A DNA stretch of 64,000 bases from Myxococcales bacterium. GTDB lineage: Bacteria > Myxococcota_A > Polyangia > Palsa-1104. The translations under genes were made by a program, and so were the position numbers. Below the pieces are notes generated by a model, which was not told the origin of the DNA, made no database searches, and saw nothing but the letters and a program-made list of their open reading frames with translations. Shown piece after piece: positions 17,475-24,895 of the stretch (position 1 is the stretch's first letter; every line of letters begins with the position of its first letter). Where the stretch lies: contig PNAM01000046.1 of NCBI GenBank assembly GCA_003170275.1, positions 1 through 64,000 of the forward strand, in the 5' to 3' direction.

Positions 17475-17483
17475 TGGTATAAG
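17475..17483 (+). promoter_or_regulatory. extended -10 box of the ABC ATPase gene (leaderless)
   Basis: TGG-TATAAG ends 6 bases before GTG 17490. It lies between the EI24 stop (17468-17470) and the ABC gene, with no room for a Shine-Dalgarno site. Confidence 0.45.
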
Positions 17484-17489
17484 AGCGCC

Positions 17490-18173
17490 GTGGTGGCGCG
17501 GCTCGAGGGTGTCGAGAAGCGGTTTGGGGTGCAACCGGTGCTGCGCGGGGTGTCCCTCTGCGTGGAGCCCGGCGAGCTCGTGGCGTTGGTGGGACGCTCG
17601 GGGTCGGGGAAGTCGACGCTGCTGCACATTCTCGGCGGGCTGGACCGGCGCTTCTCCGGGCGTGCGGAGGTGTTGGGGCACGATCTGCAAGCGCTCGACG
17701 ACGCGCGGCTGTCGCGGTTTCGCAACACCGAGGTCGGCTTCGTCTTTCAATCGTTCAACCTGCTCGATCATTTGAGCGTGACGGAGAACGTCGCGCTGCC
17801 GGCGTATTTTGGCGACGGCCCGTCGGCGGAGTCGCGCCGCCGCGCGCACGATGCGCTGGGGCGCGTCGGCGTGATGGAGCTGGCCAACAAGCGTCCGGCC
17901 GAGCTGTCGGGCGGGCAGAAGCAGCGCGTGGCGATCGCGCGCGCGCTGTATGCGTCGCCGAAGTTGCTGCTGGCCGACGAGCCGACCGGCAACCTCGACT
18001 CCGAAACCGGCGCCGAGATCATCCGGCTGTTCAAGGAGCTCAACGCGGCGGGGCTGACCATGCTGCTGGTCACGCACGAAGAGCGCGTCTCGCAGGCTGC
18101 CTCGCGCGTGCTCAAGCTCGACGATGGCAGGCTGACTGGGCCCCTGCGCGCAGCGCAGGGTGGGTCGCAATGA
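17490..18173 (+). CDS. ABC transporter ATP-binding protein, LolD/MacB type
   Basis: Cytosolic ATPase of a MacB/LolCDE/FtsX-like exporter, 227 residues. Walker A GRSGSGKST, Q-loop FVFQSFNLLDHLS, signature LSGGQKQR, Walker B LLLADEPTGNLD (the LADEPTGNLDS string is typical of this subfamily), and H-loop LVTHEE. I take GTG 17490 as the start. An alternative start at 17436 would lie inside the preceding gene and add 18 residues that match nothing. It overlaps the permease by the ATGA at 18170. Likely substrates are lipoproteins, lipids or peptides. Confidence 0.93.
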   Translation: MVARLEGVEKRFGVQPVLRGVSLCVEPGELVALVGRSGSGKSTLLHILGGLDRRFSGRAEVLGHDLQALDDARLSRFRNTEVGFVFQSFNLLDHLSVTENVALPAYFGDGPSAESRRRAHDALGRVGVMELANKRPAELSGGQKQRVAIARALYASPKLLLADEPTGNLDSETGAEIIRLFKELNAAGLTMLLVTHEERVSQAASRVLKLDDGRLTGPLRAAQGGSQ

Positions 18174-19549
18174 CCTTCGGCGCGCTGGGCGGGCTGGTGC
18201 GGCAGAACATCCGGCGCGGGCGGCGCGCGTTCGTGCTCGCGGTGTTCGGCATCGCGGTCGGCATCTCGTCGCTGGCGTTCTTTCTCGCGCTCTCCGCCGG
18301 CGTGCGCAAGGTCGCCGACGAGATCTTTCCCACCGGCCAGCTCGAGGTGGTCGCGGCCACGTCGAGCCTGGAGGCGGGCCCGCTGTCGCTGTTCTCGCTC
18401 GGCGGTCCCAAGGCGCTCACCGACGAGGCCGCCGACAAGCTCCAGGCCCGCCCCGAGGTCGCCGCCGCGCACCGCCGCATGCGCCTGTCGTTTCCCGCGC
18501 GCGCGCAGGGCGGCCACGAGATCCTCGGCCGCGACATCCGCGCCGAGCTGATCGCCGAAGGCCTGGATCCCGCGGCGGTGGCGGGGGAGGCCACTGCGCC
18601 CGAGCCGTTCAGCGACGATCCCGGCTCGCAAAAGGCGTGCGTCGCCGACACCGATTGCGCAGGCGGCGAGTACTGTCCCGTGGACACGCACGCCTGCGAG
18701 CGCCCGGTGCCGGCGGTGCTCTCGCCGTTCATGCTCGAGATGTACAACGGCGCGATCGCGCCCTCGCATGGCCTGCCGCGCGTCGGCGGATTCCTCGCCA
18801 GTCGCTTCCGCGGCTTCACCTTCACCGCCGAGCTGGGCGCGTCGTTCTTCGGCATCGGCGCCAGTCGCACGGGCGCGCCGCCGCGCGAGCGCCGCATCAT
18901 GCTGGTGGGCATCGCCAAGCGCGCGGCCAAGCTCGCGCTCACGCTGCCGCTCGGCATCGTGCGCCGCTGGAACGCGCTCTACGGCGGCGCCGCCTCCAGC
19001 CGCGAGCTCTCCTCGGTGCTGCTCGAGCTGCAGCCGCACGCCGACGTGGCCCGCCTCTCGGCCTACCTCCGCGAGCTCGGCTACACCACCGCCGACTCGG
19101 GCGCCGAGCGGGTCGGCCTCGCGCTCACGCTGCTCACGCTCTTGTTCGCGCTGGTCTCGTTCGCCATCGTCGCGCTCGCCGGCATCAACCTGGCGCACGG
19201 CTTCTACCGCGCGGTCGCCGAGCGCCGCCGCGAGATCGGCGTGTTGCGATCGGTGGGCGCCTCCTCGCGCGACATCCAGCGCCTGTTCCTCAGCGAGGCC
19301 GGCGCGATCGGGCTGTGCGGTGGCCTGATCGGCCTGGGCGCGGCGCGACTGGCGGCGCTCGCGCTCGATCTCGCCGCCGGCCGCTATCTGCCCGAGTTCC
19401 CCTTCAAGCCCGACACCTATTTCTCATTCGACTGGCGAATTATTGGCGGAGCGCTACTGTGTTCCGTCTTGGCATGCATGGCCGGCGCCCTGTTTCCCGC
19501 ACGCGCCGCCGCCAGGCTGGACCCGACCGAGGCGCTCTCAGCGCCCTAA
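18170..19549 (+). CDS. FtsX/MacB-like ABC permease with Cys-rich periplasmic insert
   Basis: Permease partner of the preceding ATPase, 459 residues. One N-terminal membrane helix (RRAFVLAVFGIAVGISSLAF) is followed by a periplasmic domain of ~290 residues, then three C-terminal helices (~315-345, ~370-395, ~415-445) in the FtsX domain. The cytoplasmic coupling motif is RRREIGVLRSVGASSRDIQRLFL. The periplasmic domain carries an unusual insert with four Cys (residues 157, 163, 169, 176: CVADTDC then YC then HAC), resembling the Cys-rich units of secreted myxobacterial lipoproteins. The stop is 9 bases from the cyclophilin gene. Confidence 0.88.
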   Translation: MTFGALGGLVRQNIRRGRRAFVLAVFGIAVGISSLAFFLALSAGVRKVADEIFPTGQLEVVAATSSLEAGPLSLFSLGGPKALTDEAADKLQARPEVAAAHRRMRLSFPARAQGGHEILGRDIRAELIAEGLDPAAVAGEATAPEPFSDDPGSQKACVADTDCAGGEYCPVDTHACERPVPAVLSPFMLEMYNGAIAPSHGLPRVGGFLASRFRGFTFTAELGASFFGIGASRTGAPPRERRIMLVGIAKRAAKLALTLPLGIVRRWNALYGGAASSRELSSVLLELQPHADVARLSAYLRELGYTTADSGAERVGLALTLLTLLFALVSFAIVALAGINLAHGFYRAVAERRREIGVLRSVGASSRDIQRLFLSEAGAIGLCGGLIGLGAARLAALALDLAAGRYLPEFPFKPDTYFSFDWRIIGGALLCSVLACMAGALFPARAAARLDPTEALSAP

Positions 19550-19558
19550 GGAGACCCG

Positions 19559-20056
19559 ATGAAGAAGGCAAAGATCGAGACCGACAAGGGCGAGATCGTG
19601 GTGGAGCTGTTCGACGACGACGCGCCTGGCACCGTCGAGAACTTCGTCGCGCTGGCCACCGGCACCAAGGAGTGGAAGGATCCCAAGACCGGCGAGAAGC
19701 AGACCAAGCCGCTCTACGACGGCCTGCGCTTCCACCGCGTGATCGACGACTTCATGGTCCAGGGCGGCGATCCGCTCACCCGCTACGAGGACCAGAAGGG
19801 CAAGTGGGGCACCGGCGGCCCCGGCTTCCACATCAAGTGCGAGACCGGCGGCAAGAAGCAGAAGCACGTGCGCGGCACGCTCTCGATGGCGCACGCCGGC
19901 CCCAACACCGGCGGCTCGCAGTTCTTCATCTGCCACTCGCCGCAGCCGCACCTCGACCGCAAGCACACCGTCTTCGGCCAGGCCATCTCCGGCCTCGACG
20001 TGATCGACAAGATCAAGGGCGGCGACAAGATCGTCAAGGTCACGATCGAAGGCTGA
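19559..20056 (+). CDS. cyclophilin-type peptidyl-prolyl cis-trans isomerase
   Basis: A 165-residue cytosolic cyclophilin (PPIase), which speeds proline isomerisation during folding. There is no signal peptide. Family motifs: [55 protein letters not shown] and [11 protein letters not shown]. The catalytic Arg of FHRVI and the Gln/Phe of GSQFFI are present, and HTVFG closes the pocket. The ATG at 19559 is preceded by a good ribosome site, AAGGAG at 19548-19553. It follows the ABC permease by 9 bases and may share its transcript. Confidence 0.95.
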   Translation: MKKAKIETDKGEIVVELFDDDAPGTVENFVALATGTKEWKDPKTGEKQTKPLYDGLRFHRVIDDFMVQGGDPLTRYEDQKGKWGTGGPGFHIKCETGGKKQKHVRGTLSMAHAGPNTGGSQFFICHSPQPHLDRKHTVFGQAISGLDVIDKIKGGDKIVKVTIEG

Positions 20057-20065
20057 GGCGGGGCG

Positions 20066-20314
20066 TTACGGCGCGCGGGGCGGAGGAGGAGGCGGCGGCG
20101 GCGCGTCCATCTCGGTCCATTTCCCTCGAGAGCACATCAATAGATGGGTGAACCCCGGGGTCGTCCCGCACGCCATCCCGTCGATCGCGCAGGCCTTGCC
20201 TCTGGCATTCAGCAGATCTTTCGGGCACGAGCTCGCCCCCGCGCACGCCGCCACGAGCAGCAGCGAACCAGCGAGCGCATAGCGCGCGACACGTCGAAGC
20301 GAAGAGGCGATCAT
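20066..20314 (-). CDS. small Cys-rich lipoprotein with proline tail
   Basis: An 82-residue frame starting MIASSLRRVARYALAGSLLL and running into lipobox VAAC. The mature part begins CAGASSCPKDLL, contains four more Cys (GKACAIDGMACGT..., LMCSRGKW) and ends in a run of prolines (DAPPPPPPPP). That is the layout of a short secreted lipoprotein with a disulfide-bonded core. The ATG at 20314 lies 5 bases after the stop of the OmpA-like gene, so the two are probably co-transcribed. Family not recognised. Confidence 0.7.
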   Translation of the reverse strand: MIASSLRRVARYALAGSLLLVAACAGASSCPKDLLNARGKACAIDGMACGTTPGFTHLLMCSRGKWTEMDAPPPPPPPPRAP

Positions 20315-20319
20315 GAGGC

Positions 20320-21105
20320 TTAGCCTTTTTTTATTTCCACCGTCGGGGTGAGCAGAATCTCGATGCGCCGGTTCTTGGCCTTGTCCCGCTTCGCGCGCGG
20401 GTGGAACTCGGAGTAGCCGGCGGCGGTGAGGCGCGCCGGATCGACGCCCACCGTCTCGGCTAAAAAGTGCACCACGTTGACCGCGCGCGCGGCCGAGAGC
20501 TCCCAGTTCGAGGGAAACTGCGGCGTGTGGATCGGGCGATCGTCGGTGTGGCCGCCGATCAAGATCTGCTTGTCGGTGAGCCCCTTGAGCACGCCGCCGA
20601 CCTTGGTCAGCACTTCCTTGCCGCGCGGCGAGATCTCCGCCTCGCCGCTCTTGAACAAGATCTGATCGACCAGGTTCACGCTGACGCGATTGGCGGCGCC
20701 CTCGGATGCCACGTCGCCGTCCTTCGAATCGAGCGCAGTGCGAAGGTCCGCGATCAACTTCTCGTTCACGTCGGTCTTCTGCTTGAGCTGTGCGGCGGTC
20801 TGCGCCTCCTTGCTGCGCTCGCTCTCGACGGTGGCGAGCCGATCTTGCGTGGTGAACAGGCCGCGCCGCAGCTCGGCCGCCTCGTCGCGCGACGACGAAA
20901 GCGCCTGTTTGGTGTGCACGCGCTCGTTCATGTTCGACGCCACCGACGTGGCCAGTCCGGCGCCGGTGAGCCCCGCGAGCAGCCACGGCAACGCGCTCAG
21001 GCGCCGCGGCGTAATCACGCTGTCGCCGCTGGTCGGACGCACCCGCGTGGCGGCTTCCTCACTGTTGGGCTCGTCCGCAATATCGTCCCAGACAGTCTTG
21101 CCCAT
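20320..21105 (-). CDS. OmpA/MotB-like peptidoglycan-binding membrane protein
   Basis: A 261-residue inner-membrane-anchored protein. A cytoplasmic acidic segment (residues 1-33) precedes one membrane helix (~34-58, LSALPWLLAGLTGAGLATSV). A coiled coil (~62-125) links it to a C-terminal OmpA domain (~135-250) with GGHTDDRPI, NWELSAARAVNVVHFL and RRIEILL, the residues that hold peptidoglycan. It resembles stator-like MotB without a flagellar partner in view. The start ATG 21105 is 6 bases after an extended -10 (TGG-TAAAAT), again pointing to a leaderless transcript. Confidence 0.9.
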   Translation of the reverse strand: MGKTVWDDIADEPNSEEAATRVRPTSGDSVITPRRLSALPWLLAGLTGAGLATSVASNMNERVHTKQALSSSRDEAAELRRGLFTTQDRLATVESERSKEAQTAAQLKQKTDVNEKLIADLRTALDSKDGDVASEGAANRVSVNLVDQILFKSGEAEISPRGKEVLTKVGGVLKGLTDKQILIGGHTDDRPIHTPQFPSNWELSAARAVNVVHFLAETVGVDPARLTAAGYSEFHPRAKRDKAKNRRIEILLTPTVEIKKG

Positions 21106-21111
21106 GGCGGG

Positions 21112-21120
21112 ATTTTACCA
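21112..21120 (-). promoter_or_regulatory. extended -10 box of the OmpA/MotB-like gene (leaderless)
   Basis: On the minus strand this reads TGG-TAAAAT, 5 of 6 to consensus, ending 6 bases before ATG 21105. Confidence 0.5.
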
Positions 21121-21204
21121 CGCGGGCGCGCCAAACCATCTGCAACTCCATCGGTATGGATCCTCACCTACGAGGACCCTGCTGATTCGCGCGCCGCAAA
21201 GGCG

Positions 21205-21210
21205 TACGAT
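21205..21210 (+). promoter_or_regulatory. -10-like box of the two-span membrane protein gene
   Basis: TACGAT lies 6 bases before ATG 21217; spacing matches the other leaderless candidates. No clear -35. Confidence 0.35.
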
Positions 21211-21216
21211 ACCCGG

Positions 21217-21903
21217 ATGGCCGAAAGCATTCGCTGGCCGCTGGCTGCCGTCGCTGCGGCGGGGCTCCTTCTCGGCGTGATGCCGCTGTTGTGGATGCTC
21301 AAGCGGTTCGGCAAGTCGATCTTCCGCCGCCCGCAGCCGCCGGTCGGTGGCAGCCGTTACGTGCTGGCGCTGGTTACCAGCGCGCTCTTGATCGGCGCCG
21401 GCATCGCCGCGCTCGGCCTCGCGTTCGCGCTGCAGACCTGGCACAGCTTCACCAAGAAGACCCACATCGCCGAGGTGCAGTGCATCGAGCTGGCGTCGGG
21501 CAAGCTGCGCGTCTACTACGTGGGCATCGAGAGCGACGGCGCGCGCGGCCCCACCGAGATCTACGACGTCGACGGCGACGAGTGGACGGTCGGCGGCGAC
21601 GTGCTGCGCTTCCGCCCGTTCCTCACGCTGCTCGGCCTCGAGACGGTGTTCAACATGAGCCGCGTCGAGGGGCGCTGGGTCAAGGCCGCCGACGCCAACG
21701 CGCACAAAGGCAGCGCCTTCGATCGCGCGGGCGGCACCGGCCCGGGCTGGCTGCAGCTGTATCGTGGGGGGACCAAAGGCCCGCTCGGCTGGATGATCGC
21801 CGGCGCGCACGGTCAGGCCGTCTCGCAGCTCCCCGACCGTCGCGCCGTCTACGACGTGTACGTGACCCCGAACGGCTTCATCGTCGACAAACGTTCGCTG
21901 TAA
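21217..21903 (+). CDS. two-span membrane protein of unknown function
   Basis: A 228-residue protein with membrane helices at ~7-29 (WPLAAVAAAGLLLGVMPLLW) and ~47-70 (YVLALVTSALLIGAGIAALG). A soluble C-terminal domain of ~150 residues follows, with many beta-like segments (CIELASGKLRVYYVGI, GDEWTVGGDVLRFRPFLTLL, YDVYVTPNGFIVDK). I recognise no family. The start ATG 21217 follows a TACGAT box; a longer in-frame extension upstream is antisense to the OmpA-like gene and is rejected. The gene converges on a DUF2007-like gene 9 bases away. Confidence 0.8.
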   Translation: MAESIRWPLAAVAAAGLLLGVMPLLWMLKRFGKSIFRRPQPPVGGSRYVLALVTSALLIGAGIAALGLAFALQTWHSFTKKTHIAEVQCIELASGKLRVYYVGIESDGARGPTEIYDVDGDEWTVGGDVLRFRPFLTLLGLETVFNMSRVEGRWVKAADANAHKGSAFDRAGGTGPGWLQLYRGGTKGPLGWMIAGAHGQAVSQLPDRRAVYDVYVTPNGFIVDKRSL

Positions 21904-21912
21904 GGCGCGCTG

Positions 21913-22197
21913 CTATTTCTCTTCGGCCAGCTCGGCGACCTCGCCGTCGTCGGAGATGATGCCCTCTTCCTGCGCTTCGTTGAGCATCTCGATCGCCTCC
22001 TGGGCGCGCGCCCGCGGCACCGCGACGAAGAACGCGCCTGACATCGAGGCCGGCGCCGGAAACGCGTGCGAGCTCCGGTTGTGGATGTCCGCCGCGATGC
22101 CCGCCGGCTCGAGCACCTCGTCGACGGCCATCTGCGCCTCGGCCTGGTCCGTACACCTCAATACCTCGATCAGCTCGTCCTTGGGACCCTGTGGCAT
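21913..22197 (-). CDS. DUF2007-like putative signal-transducing protein
   Basis: A 94-residue soluble protein. The pattern VLRCTDQAEAQMAVDEVLEPAGIAADIHN, then AFFVAVPRARAQEAIEMLNE, is that of the DUF2007 (putative signal transducer) ferredoxin-like fold: an N-terminal strand and helix, a short loop, then VP-x-x-x-A-x-E-A-x-x-x-L. The acidic C-terminus (ISDDGEVAELAEEK) is extra. The ATG at 22197 has a strong ribosome site (GGGAGG, 6 bases upstream). The function of the family is unknown. Confidence 0.75.
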   Translation of the reverse strand: MPQGPKDELIEVLRCTDQAEAQMAVDEVLEPAGIAADIHNRSSHAFPAPASMSGAFFVAVPRARAQEAIEMLNEAQEEGIISDDGEVAELAEEK

Positions 22198-22248
22198 CGG
22201 TAACCTCCCTATATGCTTGAATTTACTTTGTAGGAGCGCTCGCTCGGG

Positions 22249-22257
22249 TGATATGCT
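22249..22257 (+). promoter_or_regulatory. extended -10 promoter of the Ser/Thr kinase gene
   Basis: TGA-TATGCT with a weak TTGTAG at 22228-22233, 18 bases upstream. Predicted start near 22264, giving a ~31-base leader before TTG 22295. Confidence 0.4.
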
Positions 22258-22294
22258 ACCAACTTAGCAACTGCGGGTACTTGGGGTCGCTCCT

Positions 22295-24895
22295 TTGAAG
22301 AAGCCGATTCAATTCGGAAAATACTATCTCCTCGACCGCATCAACGTCGGAGGCATGGCCGAAGTATTCAAGGCCAAGGCCTTTGGCGTCGAGGGGTTCG
22401 AGCGACTGCTCGCGGTCAAGCGCATCCTTCCGAACATCGCTGAGGACGAAGAGTTCATCACGATGTTCATCGATGAGGCGAAGATCGCCGTCCAGCTCAA
22501 CCACGCCAACATCTGCCAGATCTTCGATCTTGGCAAGGTGGAGGACAGCTACTTCATCGCGCTGGAGTTCGTGCACGGCAAGGACCTACGCGCGATCTTC
22601 GATCGCTGCAAGCAGAAGCCGGTCGACGGGCTGACCGCCATGCCGATCGCGCAGGCCTCGTTCGTGGTGATGAAGGCGTGCGAAGGCCTCGACTACGCGC
22701 ACAACAAGAAAGATCCGCAGGGCGGCGAGCTGCATCTGGTGCACCGCGATGTCTCGCCGCAGAACATCCTCATCTCGTACGAAGGCGAGGTGAAGCTGAT
22801 CGACTTCGGGATCGCCAAGGCCGCGGGCAAGGCGTCCAAGACCCAGCAGGGCATCCTCAAGGGCAAGTTCGGGTACATGTCGCCCGAGCAGGTCCGCGGG
22901 CTGCCGCTCGATCGCCGCTCGGACATCTTCTCGCTCGGCATCGTGCTCTACGAGCTCCTCACCGGCGAGCGGTTGTTCATCGGCGAGAGCGATTTCTCGA
23001 CGCTGGAGAAGGTCCGCAACGTCGAGATCCTGCCGCCGTCGACCTACAACCGGCGCATCTCCGACGAGCTCGAGCGCATCGTCATGAAGACGCTCGCCAA
23101 GGACATCGAGGATCGCTACCAGAACGCGATCGACCTGCACGACGATCTGCAGGCGTATATGTACACGGCCGGCGAGTTCTACTCGCGCAAGGATCTCGCG
23201 ACCTGGATGAAGAAGGTCTTCGCTCAGGAAATGGAGCAGGAGGCCGTCAAGCTCGAGACCTATCAAAAGATGCCTCCTCCCGAGCTGCAGCGCCCGCAGG
23301 CCGCCGCCGCTGGAGGAGGGCCCGCGCCGGCGCCCCCCGGCGACGGTCGCGCGCGTCGCAACTCGATCCCACCACCGCCGCCCGCAGCGGCCATGACCTC
23401 GATGCCCGCGGGCCAGCGCATCTCCGGCCAGCACGCGGTGGTCGCGACTCCGCCGCCGCCCGCCCCGGCCGCCAAGCCGGCCAAGCCGGCCAACGGACAC
23501 GTCCCGCCACGCGTGGGCGCGGAGTCCGAGCTCGGCTGGGACGACGAGGAGCTGGCTACCAACATCTACGATCAGCCCGTCGACGCGGCCGATTCTGTGC
23601 TCGAGGACAAGCCCGATCTGTCGCACATCGAGCTGAGCGCCGACGGCGCGGCGGTGCCGCATCCGTCGCATTCGCAGGCCATCCCGATCGTCAACGCCAA
23701 CGGCCATCCGACGGGCGCGCGCAACGGCTCGGCCAAGACCTCGCGGCCGCTCGACTTCGTGATGCCCGCCGCCGAGGAAGCGCCGGGCTACGGCACGCCG
23801 ATGCGCTCGCCGCTCGCGCGCCCGCGTTCGAACGCCGGCCTGTACGCGCTGGTCGGCGCGCTCGGCGTGGTGCTGTGCGGCGCGGCGGTGTGGCTGTACC
23901 TGTTCATGGCCAACAAGCCGGGAGAGGTGGTGATCACCTCCGATCCGGCGGTCGACGTGCAGATCCTCGTCGACGGCAAGCGCATGCCGGTGGATGGCAC
24001 GCCGGCCACGCTCAAGCTCGAGCCGGGGTCGTACCTGGTGATCGTGCAGCGCGACGGCTACGTGCCGTGGAACGGTCAGGTCGAGGTCAAGGCGGGCGAT
24101 ACGGTGCGCAAGCGCATCACGCTCGAGCCGCTGGCGTCGAAGACCGGCTTCACGCTCTTGTCCGATCCGCCCAGCCTGCAGGCGTTCCTCGACGGCAAGA
24201 CGCTCGAGGGCGTCACGCCGCTCAAGGTGCAATCGGTGACCCCGGGCAAGCACAAGATCGAGGTGCGCGGCCTCGGCGGCGCGACCTGGAGCCAGGAAGT
24301 GGATCTGCAGCCGGGCACCATGGTCGACCTGCACGCGACGGTCGCTGCGCTCGCCGCCAAGACCACCGAGCCGCTGATCGGGCCGCCTCCCGTCTTGAAG
24401 AAGGACAAGCCGGCGCCTGTCGTGAAGGCCGCCGCGCCCGTCGAGCAGCCCAAGGTCGCCGCGGCGATCAAGGTGGCGTCCGCGCCGGTGCGCGAGACCC
24501 AGCCGGCGCGCGATCTACCGCGCCTGCCCAAGGAAGACCGGCCGGTCAAGGCCGCGCGCCCCGCGCTGGTCGACGACGATCCGACCGAGAAGCCGGACAA
24601 GCCTGCCAGGCCGGTCAAGGCGGCAGTCGAGAAGTCGGCGGCGCCCGAGAAGTCGGCGGGCGGCGAAGGCTACCTGCGCCTCGGCTCCAAGCCGTGGACC
24701 AACATCGGCGTCGACGGCAAGGAGACCGGCCTGCACACGCCGCAGACCCAGCTCAAGCTGGGCGCGGGCTCGCACCGCATCACGCTCACCAACCCGCAGT
24801 TCAACATCAAAGAGACCTTCTCGGTCGACATCAAGCCGGGTGAGACGACCACCATGATCAAGGACCTGCGCCAGCAGGGCGCGGACACCGATTAA
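22295..24895 (+). CDS. eukaryotic-like Ser/Thr protein kinase with PEGA repeats
   Basis: An 866-residue transmembrane kinase (PknB-like). The kinase domain (~8-280) starts at once: YYLLDRINVGGMAEVFKAKA (Gly-rich loop), AVKRI (Lys), HRDVSPQNIL (Asp about 152), IDFGIAKA (Asp about 170), and YMSPEQVRG. A long Pro/Ala/Gly-rich linker (~320-505) leads to one membrane helix (~510-535, LVGALGVVLCGAAVWLYLFM). Three PEGA-type repeats follow outside (~545-615, ~620-690, ~785-860) with a charged Lys/Pro spacer. The start must be TTG 22295: the Gly-loop leaves no room downstream and an in-frame stop sits at 22265. The next gene begins within its stop codon. Confidence 0.92.
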   Translation: MKKPIQFGKYYLLDRINVGGMAEVFKAKAFGVEGFERLLAVKRILPNIAEDEEFITMFIDEAKIAVQLNHANICQIFDLGKVEDSYFIALEFVHGKDLRAIFDRCKQKPVDGLTAMPIAQASFVVMKACEGLDYAHNKKDPQGGELHLVHRDVSPQNILISYEGEVKLIDFGIAKAAGKASKTQQGILKGKFGYMSPEQVRGLPLDRRSDIFSLGIVLYELLTGERLFIGESDFSTLEKVRNVEILPPSTYNRRISDELERIVMKTLAKDIEDRYQNAIDLHDDLQAYMYTAGEFYSRKDLATWMKKVFAQEMEQEAVKLETYQKMPPPELQRPQAAAAGGGPAPAPPGDGRARRNSIPPPPPAAAMTSMPAGQRISGQHAVVATPPPPAPAAKPAKPANGHVPPRVGAESELGWDDEELATNIYDQPVDAADSVLEDKPDLSHIELSADGAAVPHPSHSQAIPIVNANGHPTGARNGSAKTSRPLDFVMPAAEEAPGYGTPMRSPLARPRSNAGLYALVGALGVVLCGAAVWLYLFMANKPGEVVITSDPAVDVQILVDGKRMPVDGTPATLKLEPGSYLVIVQRDGYVPWNGQVEVKAGDTVRKRITLEPLASKTGFTLLSDPPSLQAFLDGKTLEGVTPLKVQSVTPGKHKIEVRGLGGATWSQEVDLQPGTMVDLHATVAALAAKTTEPLIGPPPVLKKDKPAPVVKAAAPVEQPKVAAAIKVASAPVRETQPARDLPRLPKEDRPVKAARPALVDDDPTEKPDKPARPVKAAVEKSAAPEKSAGGEGYLRLGSKPWTNIGVDGKETGLHTPQTQLKLGAGSHRITLTNPQFNIKETFSVDIKPGETTTMIKDLRQQGADTD

